The position numbers were made by a program, and so were the translations under genes. The notes under the pieces were generated by a model. The model did no database searches. It worked only from the letters and a program-made list of their open reading frames with translations, and was not told where the DNA came from. 64,000 bases of DNA from Streptomyces sp. KL109B (GTDB lineage: Bacteria > Actinomycetota > Actinomycetes > Streptomycetales > Streptomycetaceae): contig NZ_JASERL010000001.1 in the NCBI RefSeq assembly GCF_030766935.1, positions 186,001-250,000 on the forward strand. Reading direction: 5' to 3'. Position 1 is the first letter of the stretch. Each line of letters opens with the position of its first letter. Shown here in pieces: positions 24,910-33,091 of this stretch.

Positions 24910-26553
24910 TCAGCTTTCCGCGAGGAGGTCGTCCGCGTCGACGATGCGGTAGGCGTACCCCTGCTCCGCCAAGAACCGCTGGCGGTGCGCCGCGAAGTCC
25001 TGGTCAATCGTGTCGCGGGCGACAACCGAGTAGAAACGGGCCTCGTGCCCGTCCGCCTTCGGCCGCAACACCCGCCCGAGCCGCTGCGCCTCCTCCTGCC
25101 GCGACCCGAACGTCCCGGACACCTGAATCGCCACCGTCGCCTCCGGCAGATCGATGGAGAAGTTCGCGACCTTCGACACGACGAGGACGTTGATCTCGCC
25201 CTCCCGGAACGCGTCGAAAAGCTTCTCCCGCACCGCGTTCGTCGTCTCCCCCTTGATGACGGGCGCGTCCAGGTGCTCACCCAACTCGTCGAGCTGGTCG
25301 ATGTACTGGCCGATGACAAGCGTCTGCTGACCCGCGTGCTTGCGCACCAGCGCCTCGGTCACCTTCCGCTTCGTCGCCGTCGTCGCACAGAACCGGTACT
25401 TCTCCTCGGTCTCGGCGGTCGCGTACGCGAGCCGCTCCGAGTCCGTCAGGTTCACCCGCACCTCGACACAGTCGGCGGGCGCGATGTACCCCTGCGCCTC
25501 GATCTCCTTCCACGGCGCGTCGAACCGCTTCGGCCCGATGAGCGAGAAGACGTCCGACTCGCGCCCGTCCTCACGTACGAGCGTCGCCGTGAGCCCGAGC
25601 CGCCGCCGCGCCTGAAGGTCGGCGGTGAACTTGAAGACGGGAGCCGGCAGCAGATGCACCTCGTCGTAGACCACGAGCCCCCAGTCACGGGAGTCGAACA
25701 GCTCCAGGTGCGGATACACACCCTTCCGCTTCGTCGTCAGGACCTGGTACGTGGCGATGGTGACCGGCCGGATCTCCTTCTTCGTACCGCTGTACTCGCC
25801 GATCTCGTCCTCGGTCAGCGAGGTCCGCTTCACCAGCTCGTGCTTCCACTGCCGCGCCGAGACGGTGTTCGTGACGAGGATCAGCGTCGTCGCCTTCGCC
25901 TCGGCCATGGCCCCGGCGCCGACCAGCGTCTTACCGGCGCCGCACGGCAGCACGACGACACCGCTCCCGCCGTGCCAGAAGTTCTCCACCGCCTGCTTCT
26001 GGTACGGGCGCAGGGACCACTCGGACTCGTCGAGGTCGATCGTGTGCGCCTCGCCGTCGACGTAACCCGCGAGGTCCTCGGCAGGCCAGCCCAGCTTCAG
26101 GAGCGTCTGCTTGATCTGGCCGCGCTCGGAGGGGTGCACGGCGACGGTGTCGGCGTCGATACGGGCGCCGACCAGCGGCTGGATCCGCTTCGAGCGGAGG
26201 ATCTCCTCCAGGATCGGCCGGTCCGTGGTCGTGAGCACGAGCCCGTGCGCCGGGTGCTTGCTGAGGGTGAGCCGCCCGTAGCGGTCCATCGTCTCGGCGA
26301 CGTCGACGAGCAGCGCGTTCGGCACCGGGTAGCGGGAGAACTGCACGAGCGCGTCCACGACCTGCTCCGCGTCGTGCCCGGCGGCCCGCGCGTTCCACAG
26401 ACCGAGCGGCGTCACCCGGTACGTGTGGATGTGCTCGGGAGCACGCTCGAGCTCGGCGAACGAGGCGATCGCCCGGCGGCATTCGTCGGCCTGCTCGTGG
26501 TCGACCTCAAGGAGCAGGGTCTTGTCGCTCTGGACGATGAGTGGACCGTTCAC
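24910..26553 (-). CDS. XPB/Ssl2-type DNA repair helicase
   Basis: 547 residues. An N-terminal damage-recognition-like region (1-190) precedes two RecA domains: Walker A VVVLPCGAGKTLVGAGAM, the DEVH box GLVVYDEVHLLPAPVF, the RED motif region LVREDGRESD, SNF2-like TLVIGQYIDQLDELGEHL, and motif VI QEEAQRLGRVLRPK. XPB unwinds DNA 3' to 5' using ATP; the bacterial form is known from Mycobacterium tuberculosis. The start is GTG at 26553 with AAGGGA upstream, giving the family N-terminus VNGPLIVQSDKTLLLEV. It follows a helicase-associated gene on the same strand, and the pair is probably functional together. Confidence 0.95.
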   Translation of the reverse strand: MNGPLIVQSDKTLLLEVDHEQADECRRAIASFAELERAPEHIHTYRVTPLGLWNARAAGHDAEQVVDALVQFSRYPVPNALLVDVAETMDRYGRLTLSKHPAHGLVLTTTDRPILEEILRSKRIQPLVGARIDADTVAVHPSERGQIKQTLLKLGWPAEDLAGYVDGEAHTIDLDESEWSLRPYQKQAVENFWHGGSGVVVLPCGAGKTLVGAGAMAEAKATTLILVTNTVSARQWKHELVKRTSLTEDEIGEYSGTKKEIRPVTIATYQVLTTKRKGVYPHLELFDSRDWGLVVYDEVHLLPAPVFKFTADLQARRRLGLTATLVREDGRESDVFSLIGPKRFDAPWKEIEAQGYIAPADCVEVRVNLTDSERLAYATAETEEKYRFCATTATKRKVTEALVRKHAGQQTLVIGQYIDQLDELGEHLDAPVIKGETTNAVREKLFDAFREGEINVLVVSKVANFSIDLPEATVAIQVSGTFGSRQEEAQRLGRVLRPKADGHEARFYSVVARDTIDQDFAAHRQRFLAEQGYAYRIVDADDLLAES

Positions 26554-26639
26554 GTACGCACATCCCTTCGGCACAGGCTTCGGCACAAGGCGCGGGCCAA
26601 ACGTCCAGTGTGCCGCATCCCCGCGTGATCCCCGCGTGC

Positions 26640-29189
26640 CTACGTTTCCGAGAGCTCGGCCACACCCGTCACCCGGTGCAGCGGATACGTGCGGACCTCG
26701 TCGGCCGTGTGGTCGTAGGCGGTGACGAAGCCGCCCTCGACGCGGACGGGGGCGATGACGCGCTGGCTGGCGGCGCCCTCCGCGTTGACGTAGCCGATCC
26801 ACAGGGCCTCGCCGGTGAGGACGGCGGCCTGCATCGTGGCGAGGGTCTCGGCGGACGTGGTGCGGGGGAGTTCGCCGTTGCCGGGGTGGGCGGGGGCCGG
26901 TTTGCGGGGAGCCGTGGAGGCGGCGTCGCCCGCGCGGATGGCGCGCAGGGCCGCGTCGACGAGCGTGGGGTCGGGGAGCGGCGGGCCGTCGGGGACCGGT
27001 TCCGGGGCGGTGCGGGGCGGGGTGCGGTGGGCGTGCGCGCGGGCGATCAGGACGTCGCCCTCCGGGGTTTCGGCGGCCGGGGCGAAGCCCATGGAGCGCA
27101 ATCCTTCGAGGAGCGTGCCGGGGTCGGCCTGCGCCGCGAGGACGGTGGGGGCGAGGCGGCGCAGGCGCAGCGGCGCGGCCCGCTTGTCGGCCAGGATCTC
27201 GCCGAGTACGGCGTCGTCGTCGCAGCGCACGTAGGCGCTGGCCGCGCCGATCCGGAGGTGGCCGTGGCGGCGGGCGACGTCGTCGATGAGGTAGGCGAGG
27301 GGCTGGGGGACGGGCGTACGGGAGTGTTCGGCGAGGAAGGTCTGGAGGTCGGATGCGGTGCGGCCGGCGTCGAGGGCGCGGCGGACCGAGCCGGGAGTGA
27401 AGCGGTAGACCGTGGCGCCGCCCTTCGACTCGATGTCGGCGAGGACGGAGAGGGCGTCGGCGAGGGGGCGTTCGAGGGGGCCGGGGGCGACGGCGGTGAG
27501 GTCGGCCTGGAGGAGGACGTGGTCGAGGGGGTCGGGGAGGAGAGGGGCGAGGAGCTGTGCGGCGCGGGCGGCCGGGGTTGCGGTCTCGGGGCTCTGCCCC
27601 GGACCCCGCTGCTCAATCGCCGCAGGGGCTTCAAAGGCGGGGCGCTGCCCCGGGCCCCGCTGCTCAAGCGCCGCAGGGGCTCCAAAAGCGGAGGCGCCCG
27701 AAGTGGGGGCACCTGAAACAGGCGGTTCGAGCAGGACTCGGCCGTGGGACGAGAGGGCGCCGCGGCCCGTGATGCCGAGGAGTTCGGCCTCCGTGAGGGT
27801 CCAGTGGGCGAGGTGGGTGCGGAGGTCGAGGGAGGCGGGCGAGGGGCGTTCCCAGGTGAGGCGGTCGGTGATCGAGTCGGGGTCGGGGGCGGCGCCCTCG
27901 GGCAGTTCGGTGGCGAGGAGGGTGAGGACGCGGTGGCGTACCTCGGGAGCCGCCGAACGGTCCAGGTGGGGGCCGAGGGCCGACAGCGTCCGGTCCTTGC
28001 CGTCGCGGCCGCCGACCAGGCCCGCCGTGCGGGTCGCCGGGAGCCAGGCCGCGGCCAGCCGTTCCCAGCGCTGGGCGGGCGGCAGCAGCACCCACTCGTC
28101 GTACGCGGGGGTCGCCGCGTACCGCTCGTCGGCCTCGCCGTCGGAGGCCAACAGGCCCGCGGCGTAGGCGAGTTCGACCCAGAACGCGGCGGTCGGCTCG
28201 GTGCTGTCGAGGGCGACGGCGGTGCGCTTGAGGTCGCGGACGCTGAGGCCGCCGGCCCGGAGCACGGCGGGGCCGCCCTCGTCCCAGTCCTTCAGCAGCT
28301 CCTCGACGGTCGCCACCGCCGTGTACGCCTCGGCGGCGGCGGTGGCGTCCACAACCTGTGGACGGTGCGTCGCCTTCTCGCGTACGGGCGGTGCGAGCGG
28401 TTCCAGCTCGCGGTGCGCGTGGCCGCCGCGCAGGTGGAGCGCCGCCTCGCGGGGCAGCACCACGGTGCCGGGGGTGGTCGGGACGAGCAGGCCGCGGTCG
28501 AGCAACCACCGCAGGTGCGCCGCCGGTTGGGCCGTGATCTGGCCGTACGGGGGTCCCCACACGAGGCGGTTCAGTACGTCGAGGGCGTCGGTCGGCGCCT
28601 CGTCGAGCAGCGCCGACATCCGGGTCGGGTCGGTGAACAGGGCGGTGAGCGCGGCCACGGCGGAGACCGGGTCGTGTGTCGACGGCAGGCCCGCCGCCGC
28701 GACGATCTCCTGCACACGTCCCGGCGACATCCCGGACGTGGCCTCGGCGACGGTCGGGCCGAGGCCGGTGGGGGACGGGTGCTGCGGGGTGGGGGTGAGC
28801 AGTTCGCGCGCGGTGCGTACGAGCCGGAGCTGGCCGTCGCCGCCCCAGGCGAGCGCCTGGTCGCGGAGGGTGGCGACGGCGCCGGGGAGCGCGGCGGCGG
28901 CGTCCTCGCCGGGGAGGAGGCCTTGGAGGGTCTCGTACGTCGTCGGGTCCGGGGCCACGGCGAGGGCCTGCGCCACCTGCTGCGTGAAGCGGTCGAGGCG
29001 GTCGAGGGCGCGGATGACGGAGGCGCGGGTGCCGGCGCGGGTGGCGAGCTGGGTCATGTCGTTCGGCACGGGGCCGAGCAGGTCGGGGCGGGCTCGCAGG
29101 AGGCGTGCGAGGGAGGCGTCGTCCCATGCGCGGAGCGCTTCCGCGAGGGAGCGGGGTGCTGCCGCGGTCGTCTGCTCGTCGCTGCTCAT
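26640..29189 (-). CDS. Helicase-associated (Helicase_C_3-type) protein carrying repeat inserts
   Basis: 849 residues. The N-terminal half (RSLAEALRAWDDASLARLLRARPDLLGPVPNDMTQLATRAGTRASVIRALDRLDRFTQQVAQAL) and the C-terminal half (LLQADLTAVAPGPLERPLADALSVLADIESKGGATVYRFTPGSVRRALDAGRTASDLQTFLAEHSRTPVPQPLAYLIDDVARRHGHLRIG) are the conserved parts of actinobacterial proteins encoded next to XPB helicases; there is no Walker A. The tail (ALWIGYVNAEGAASQRVIAPVRVEGGFVTAYDH) is WYL-like. Around residues 500-540 two in-frame copies of the interspersed repeat encode a low-complexity linker. The start at 29189 has GGTGGG upstream. The role is presumed in DNA repair with XPB. Confidence 0.85.
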   Translation of the reverse strand: MSSDEQTTAAAPRSLAEALRAWDDASLARLLRARPDLLGPVPNDMTQLATRAGTRASVIRALDRLDRFTQQVAQALAVAPDPTTYETLQGLLPGEDAAAALPGAVATLRDQALAWGGDGQLRLVRTARELLTPTPQHPSPTGLGPTVAEATSGMSPGRVQEIVAAAGLPSTHDPVSAVAALTALFTDPTRMSALLDEAPTDALDVLNRLVWGPPYGQITAQPAAHLRWLLDRGLLVPTTPGTVVLPREAALHLRGGHAHRELEPLAPPVREKATHRPQVVDATAAAEAYTAVATVEELLKDWDEGGPAVLRAGGLSVRDLKRTAVALDSTEPTAAFWVELAYAAGLLASDGEADERYAATPAYDEWVLLPPAQRWERLAAAWLPATRTAGLVGGRDGKDRTLSALGPHLDRSAAPEVRHRVLTLLATELPEGAAPDPDSITDRLTWERPSPASLDLRTHLAHWTLTEAELLGITGRGALSSHGRVLLEPPVSGAPTSGASAFGAPAALEQRGPGQRPAFEAPAAIEQRGPGQSPETATPAARAAQLLAPLLPDPLDHVLLQADLTAVAPGPLERPLADALSVLADIESKGGATVYRFTPGSVRRALDAGRTASDLQTFLAEHSRTPVPQPLAYLIDDVARRHGHLRIGAASAYVRCDDDAVLGEILADKRAAPLRLRRLAPTVLAAQADPGTLLEGLRSMGFAPAAETPEGDVLIARAHAHRTPPRTAPEPVPDGPPLPDPTLVDAALRAIRAGDAASTAPRKPAPAHPGNGELPRTTSAETLATMQAAVLTGEALWIGYVNAEGAASQRVIAPVRVEGGFVTAYDHTADEVRTYPLHRVTGVAELSET
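27584..27687 (+). repeat. Two interspersed repeats inside the helicase-associated gene
   Basis: Plus-strand type-B copies at 27584-27633 and 27637-27687, antisense to the gene, separated by a few bases. On the coding strand they translate as APAALEQRGPGQRPAFE and APAAIEQRGPGQSPE. The reading frame stays open across both. Confidence 0.93.
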
Positions 29190-29218
29190 CCCACCCACGG
29201 TAGCGGTCTTCGCCTCCC

Positions 29219-29367
29219 GCACCGTCGTTACGGCCTCGGGGCTCCGCCCCGGACCCCGCGCCTCAATCGCCGGCGGGGCTTGATTGCGCCGGTGGGGCTT
29301 GAGCGGAGGTTGGTTTATCAAGCCTCTGCGGCGATTGAGCAGCGGGGTCCGGGGCAGAGCCCCGGGG
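29219..29367. repeat. Two interspersed repeats in a divergent promoter gap
   Basis: Forward type A at 29235-29284 (with the extended flank GCACCGTCGTTACGGC from 29219), a partial GGTGGGGCTTGA at 29291-29302, and reverse type B at 29318-29367. The gap 29190-29439 separates the helicase-associated gene and the HAAS-like gene; the remaining 70 bp must hold the latter's promoter. Confidence 0.9.
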
Positions 29368-29439
29368 CGGGGGACCGGACGGGCGCGCGCATCCGCGATA
29401 CCGTCGGAACGTCAACAGCGCCACCCCGGAGGGGACTTC

Positions 29440-30507
29440 GTGGGGATCGAGAGTGATCGGATCGTCCTCGACTACCTGAGCAAGGTCGGAGACCTGGCCC
29501 AGTCACGGCAACTGCCGTCGTCGACAAGAATGCGCCTCGTCGCGGAGCTGCGAGGCGAGATCGACCGGCGCCGCGCAGCGGGCACCGCCGACAGCCCGGC
29601 CGCCGTCCGCAAGCTGATCGGCCGCCTCGGCACCCCCGACCGGATCGTCGCCGACGCCGACGGCGGCGACGGCACCTTCGACTTCCGCGGCGTGGCCGAG
29701 GAGCCCGAGCAGCGCAAGGGCAAGGGCACCCTCGGCCGGGTCGTCCCCAAGGCCCGCGTCCCCCGCCTCCCCCGCGCCCTGCGCAAACCGCCCCCGCCCG
29801 AACCCCTGGAGGGCACCGTCGTCGAGGACGACGGCCCCGCGCCGCCGCACCTCGCGGGCACCGACGAACTCGGCACGGTCGAACCCGTCGACTGGTGGCG
29901 GGCGGCGGACGGCCGGCCCGGCACCGAGATCGACGACGTGCCGGGGTTCGTCGGAGGCGTGGAGATCCCGGACATACTCAGGCCGCCGGGCGCCGCCACC
30001 GGCGGCCCCGACCTCCGTAAGCGCCCACTCCCGGAACCCGTCGCTGCAGTGGACGACGACGAGGAAGACGAGGAAGAAGGGGAGGTGGAGGCAGAGGGCG
30101 GGCGCGCCCGTGGGGCCCGTCGGCTGCTTCCCCGCCGCGCCGCCCGCGCCGCCCTCGGAGGCCGTACGTCCTTCACCCAGCCGCTCCTCCTGCTCGCCGC
30201 CGCGGCCCTGGTCGTCGGCGCCGTGCTCGGCAACGTACTCGTGCTGCTGATCGGTTGGGCCGTCGTCTACCTCTCCCGGCAGCTGACCGTCGGACAGAAG
30301 AAGTGGGCGGTGTTCGGCCTCCCGGGGATCGCCGCGATCACCGGCATCGTCTGGCTGTGGGGGCGCGGCGACGGGCGGTGGGGCGAGCCGATACCCGGCG
30401 GCCGGCTGAGCGGCGCGCTCGACGAGACATGGCCGTGGGTGCTGCGCTGCGCGGCGCTCGCCTCCGCGCTGTACCTGGTGTGGCGGGCGCGCTCACCTCG
30501 CGTCTGA
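29440..30507 (+). CDS. HAAS-like N-domain membrane protein
   Basis: 355 residues. Residues 1-75 (VLDYLSKVGDLAQSRQLPSSTRMRLVAELRGEIDRRRA, then AVRKLIGRLGTPDRIVADA) are a helical domain like HAAS/DUF1700, usually cytoplasmic and linked to signalling or sigma control. A long Pro- and acid-rich linker (EDDGPAPPHL, DDDEEDEEEGEVEAEGG) leads to three or four membrane spans near the C-terminus (FTQPLLLLAAAALVVGAVLGNVLVLLIGWAVVYL, WAVFGLPGIAAITGIVWLWG). The GTG start at 29440 has GGAGGGG upstream. The function is unknown. Confidence 0.7.
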   Translation: MGIESDRIVLDYLSKVGDLAQSRQLPSSTRMRLVAELRGEIDRRRAAGTADSPAAVRKLIGRLGTPDRIVADADGGDGTFDFRGVAEEPEQRKGKGTLGRVVPKARVPRLPRALRKPPPPEPLEGTVVEDDGPAPPHLAGTDELGTVEPVDWWRAADGRPGTEIDDVPGFVGGVEIPDILRPPGAATGGPDLRKRPLPEPVAAVDDDEEDEEEGEVEAEGGRARGARRLLPRRAARAALGGRTSFTQPLLLLAAAALVVGAVLGNVLVLLIGWAVVYLSRQLTVGQKKWAVFGLPGIAAITGIVWLWGRGDGRWGEPIPGGRLSGALDETWPWVLRCAALASALYLVWRARSPRV

Positions 30508-30517
30508 CCCCCGCGGG

Positions 30518-31471
30518 TCACCGCGACAGGTCGGACTCGATCTCCGCGAGGATCTGCTTCGCCGCCGTGTACCCGGCCCCCTGACCCCACAGCTCGTCGT
30601 CGACCGTGTAGACCCGGTTGTCCCGCACCGCCCTGATGCCGCGCCACTGCGCGCTCGTCGTCGCCTCGGTGACCTGGGCGCGGCCCGGATTCCCGTACGT
30701 GGACGTGAAGATGGCGTCCGCGTCCGCCCGGCCGACCTGCTCGGCGCCCACCTCGAACGAGGCTCCGTGGCCGCCGACGCCCACGTCGGACAGGATCGAG
30801 CCGAGAGGCGTCTGCTTCCCGTACACGTGGATGTCGGAGCCCGCGACGAACCGGACGAAGTTGACGTCGGTCCGCGCCGCCCGGCTCTTGCCGCCGATGG
30901 CCTTGATGACGGCGGCGACCCGGCTCTTGTACTGGGCGGCCACCTGCTCGGCCCGCGACTGCTCCCCGAGCGCGGAGGCGTGCACGAGGAAGTCCTCCTT
31001 CCACGCGGAGCCACCGGAGCCACCGGAGCCACCGGAGCCACCGGCGTTCCCCGTGAGGACCGTCGGTGCGAGGGCGCTGAGTTGCTTGTAGCGCTTCCCG
31101 TTCGCGGCCTCGGTACCGAGGATCAGGTCGGGCTTGAGCCCGGCGATCTTCTTGAGGTCGGGGGCGCCCGCCGCCCCGCCGACCTTCTTGATGCCGCTGG
31201 TCTCCGACGTGGGCAGGTACGAGGGGACGGAGGCCGCGCCCACGGGCCGCACCCCCAGCGTGACCGCCGAGTCGAGCTCCGCGCCGTCCAGGACGACCAC
31301 CCGCTCGGGGTGGTCCTTGACCTTGACGTCGCCCATGGCGGTCCTGACCGTATGGCTGCCGGTCGCCTTGGCGGCGGGCTTGGCGGCGTTCTCGTCGTCG
31401 TCCGAGCTACAGGCGGAGAGGGTGAGCGAGAGGGCGAGCGCGGCGCCGATCGCGAGGCGGGTGTGGTTCAT
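30518..31471 (-). CDS. Iron-siderophore-type ABC transporter substrate-binding lipoprotein
   Basis: 317 residues. It has a lipoprotein signal with lipobox SLTLSAC (Cys at about 21), then a periplasmic-binding fold of the FepB/FecB type: GDVKVKDHPERVVVLDGAELDSAVTLGVRPVGA, KKIAGLKPDLILGTEA, ALGEQSRAEQVAAQYKSRV and DELWGQGAGYTAAKQIL. Such proteins capture ferric siderophores at the outer face of the membrane. No permease or ATPase gene is adjacent, so it relies on a transporter encoded elsewhere. A (Gly-Gly-Ser)4 run near residue 148 (31010-31042) reflects a GGAGCCACC-type microsatellite. No iron-box operator is evident. Confidence 0.88.
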   Translation of the reverse strand: MNHTRLAIGAALALSLTLSACSSDDDENAAKPAAKATGSHTVRTAMGDVKVKDHPERVVVLDGAELDSAVTLGVRPVGAASVPSYLPTSETSGIKKVGGAAGAPDLKKIAGLKPDLILGTEAANGKRYKQLSALAPTVLTGNAGGSGGSGGSGGSAWKEDFLVHASALGEQSRAEQVAAQYKSRVAAVIKAIGGKSRAARTDVNFVRFVAGSDIHVYGKQTPLGSILSDVGVGGHGASFEVGAEQVGRADADAIFTSTYGNPGRAQVTEATTSAQWRGIRAVRDNRVYTVDDELWGQGAGYTAAKQILAEIESDLSR

Positions 31472-31537
31472 GGGGGCCCATGGTGCCCTTGGGATCGCCT
31501 TCGGGGAAGCCGTCACCGGGGAGGGAGAATGATCCCC

Positions 31538-32191
31538 ATGGCTCCCCACACAGACCCCACCGACCCCGCCACCCCCACCGGTCCCACCGTCGGCTTCGAT
31601 CTCGACATGACGCTCATCGACTCCCGCCCCGGCATCCGCGCCACCTGGGTCGCGCTGTCCGAGCGCACCGGGCTGCGGATCGACCCGGATCTGATCGTCT
31701 CGCGCCTGGGGCCGCCGCTGACCGAGGAGTTGGCGTACTGGTGCCCGCCGGAGGACATCCCGGCGATGGCCGACCTCTACCGTGAGATGTATCCCACATA
31801 CGGCATCGAGCCGACGCTGCCGATGCCGGGGGTCCGCGAGACCATCGACGCCGTGCATGCGGCGGGCGGCCGGGCCATCGTCGTCACCGCCAAGTACGAG
31901 CCGAACGCGAAGCTGCACCTGGCGCACCTCGGCATCGACGCGGACGCCGTCATCGGCGACCTGTGGGCCGAGGGCAAGGGGCACGCGCTGCGCGAGCACG
32001 GCGCGAGCGTCTACGTCGGCGACCACGTCGGCGACGTCCGCGGAGCCCGCACCGCGAACGCCCTGTCCGTGGGTGTCACGACAGGGCCCTGCGACGCCGC
32101 CGAGCTGCGGGAAGCCGGCGCCGACGTGGTGCTGGACGACCTGACCGGGTTCCCGGCCTGGCTGGCGGGTTACGTGGCGGAGCGCGCCTGA
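31538..32191 (+). CDS. HAD-family hydrolase
   Basis: 217 residues. HAD motif I is FDLDMTLIDS (about residues 20-30), motif II VVTAKYEPN, and motif IV is YVGDHVGDVRGARTANALSVGVTTGP. The cap helices between motifs I and II (TGLRIDPDLIVSRLGPPLTEELAYW) place it with phosphoglycolate phosphatase-like enzymes. The ATG at 31538 has AGGGAG nine bases upstream; an ATG at 31529 is also possible. The gene is divergent from the binding-protein gene. Its 3' end overlaps the convergent 32170 gene by 22 bp. Confidence 0.88.
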   Translation: MAPHTDPTDPATPTGPTVGFDLDMTLIDSRPGIRATWVALSERTGLRIDPDLIVSRLGPPLTEELAYWCPPEDIPAMADLYREMYPTYGIEPTLPMPGVRETIDAVHAAGGRAIVVTAKYEPNAKLHLAHLGIDADAVIGDLWAEGKGHALREHGASVYVGDHVGDVRGARTANALSVGVTTGPCDAAELREAGADVVLDDLTGFPAWLAGYVAERA

Positions 32192-32430
32192 CGGCGCTGC
32201 GCGGCGACGCCCCGTAGGACGCCCGCCGCGGCGATGAGGAACCCGACGCCCATCAGCATGCACACCGCGTACGCGACGGGCGGGAACGGGTCGGTGTGGA
32301 GGAACAGCGGCGCCACCGTGACCAGGGTGGCGATCGCCCCCACGATGAAGACGATGCCGCCGGCTTTCACGAGGCCGTCGCCGGGGCCGGTCTCGGCCGC
32401 CGCGGAATTGGCTTGGGTTTTGTCGCGCAC
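32170..32430 (-). CDS. Small two-span membrane protein
   Basis: About 86 residues. A polar N-terminus (VRDKTQANSAAAETGPGD) is followed by GGIVFIVGAIATLVTVAPLFLH and AYAVCMLMGVGFLIAAAGVLRGV, two membrane spans, and a basic tail. GTG at 32430 is the best start available; no strong ribosome site is seen. The gene is divergent from the cold-shock gene. It resembles uncharacterised actinobacterial membrane proteins. Confidence 0.65.
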   Translation of the reverse strand: MRDKTQANSAAAETGPGDGLVKAGGIVFIVGAIATLVTVAPLFLHTDPFPPVAYAVCMLMGVGFLIAAAGVLRGVAAQRRQARSAT

Positions 32431-32617
32431 CCAGCCAGGGTAGTTCCCAGCGCAGAGAGACAACCACGGGCCAAGCGCAGACCGCATCTTGTCACCCGGC
32501 CCGAGACCAATAGTCTTGGTGACGGCGGGTCGGACCACGGCCCGCTGTCCTGCTATCCAGACCCCTTCACCCCGTTTATCCCGGCGATTTCTTCTAGTAC
32601 GAGGACGAGGACTTCAC

Positions 32618-33001
32618 GTGCCTACCGGCAAGGTCAAGTGGTTCAACAGCGAGAAGGGCTTCGGCTTCCTCTCCCGCGACGACGGCGGTGACGTCTTCGT
32701 GCATTCCTCCGTACTTCCCGCAGGCGTGGACGCCCTCAAGCCCGGTCAGCGGGTGGAGTTCGGGGTGGTCGCGGGGCAGCGCGGCGACCAGGCGCTCTCG
32801 GTCACGATCCTGGACCCGACGCCGTCGATCGCTGCGGCGCAGCGCCGCAAGCCGGACGAACTGGCGTCGATCGTCCAGGACTTGACGACACTCCTCGAGA
32901 ACATCACGCCGATGCTGGAGCGCGGCCGCTACCCGGAGAAGGCGGCGGGCAAGAAGATCGCCGGTCTACTGCGGGCGGTGGCCGACCAGTTGGACGTCTG
33001 A
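32618..33001 (+). CDS. Cold-shock domain protein with C-terminal extension
   Basis: 127 residues. The cold-shock domain (1-66) has both RNA-binding motifs, KGFGFL and VFVHSS, in GKVKWFNSEKGFGFLSRDDGGDVFVHSSVL. A helical extension follows (KPDELASIVQDLTTLLENITPMLERGRYPEKAAGKKIAGLLRAVADQLDV), roughly doubling the usual 67-residue CspA. The extended form is common in Streptomyces. The protein binds single-stranded RNA/DNA and is a likely RNA chaperone. GTG at 32618 follows a GAGGACGAGGAC stretch. The 187-bp upstream gap holds its promoter and leader. Confidence 0.93.
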   Translation: MPTGKVKWFNSEKGFGFLSRDDGGDVFVHSSVLPAGVDALKPGQRVEFGVVAGQRGDQALSVTILDPTPSIAAAQRRKPDELASIVQDLTTLLENITPMLERGRYPEKAAGKKIAGLLRAVADQLDV

Positions 33002-33019
33002 GCCGTCCCATCCGCCTTT

Positions 33020-33066
33020 TGAGCCCCTGCGGCGATTGAGCAGCGAGGTCTGGGGCAGAGCCCCGG
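33020..33066 (-). repeat. Interspersed repeat, type B
   Basis: Reverse copy (GAGCCCCTGCGGCGATTGAG ... GGCAGAGCCCCGG) between the convergent cold-shock and mqnD genes. Confidence 0.88.
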
Positions 33067-33091
33067 ACCTCAGCCCCGTTGGGGCCCGCCG

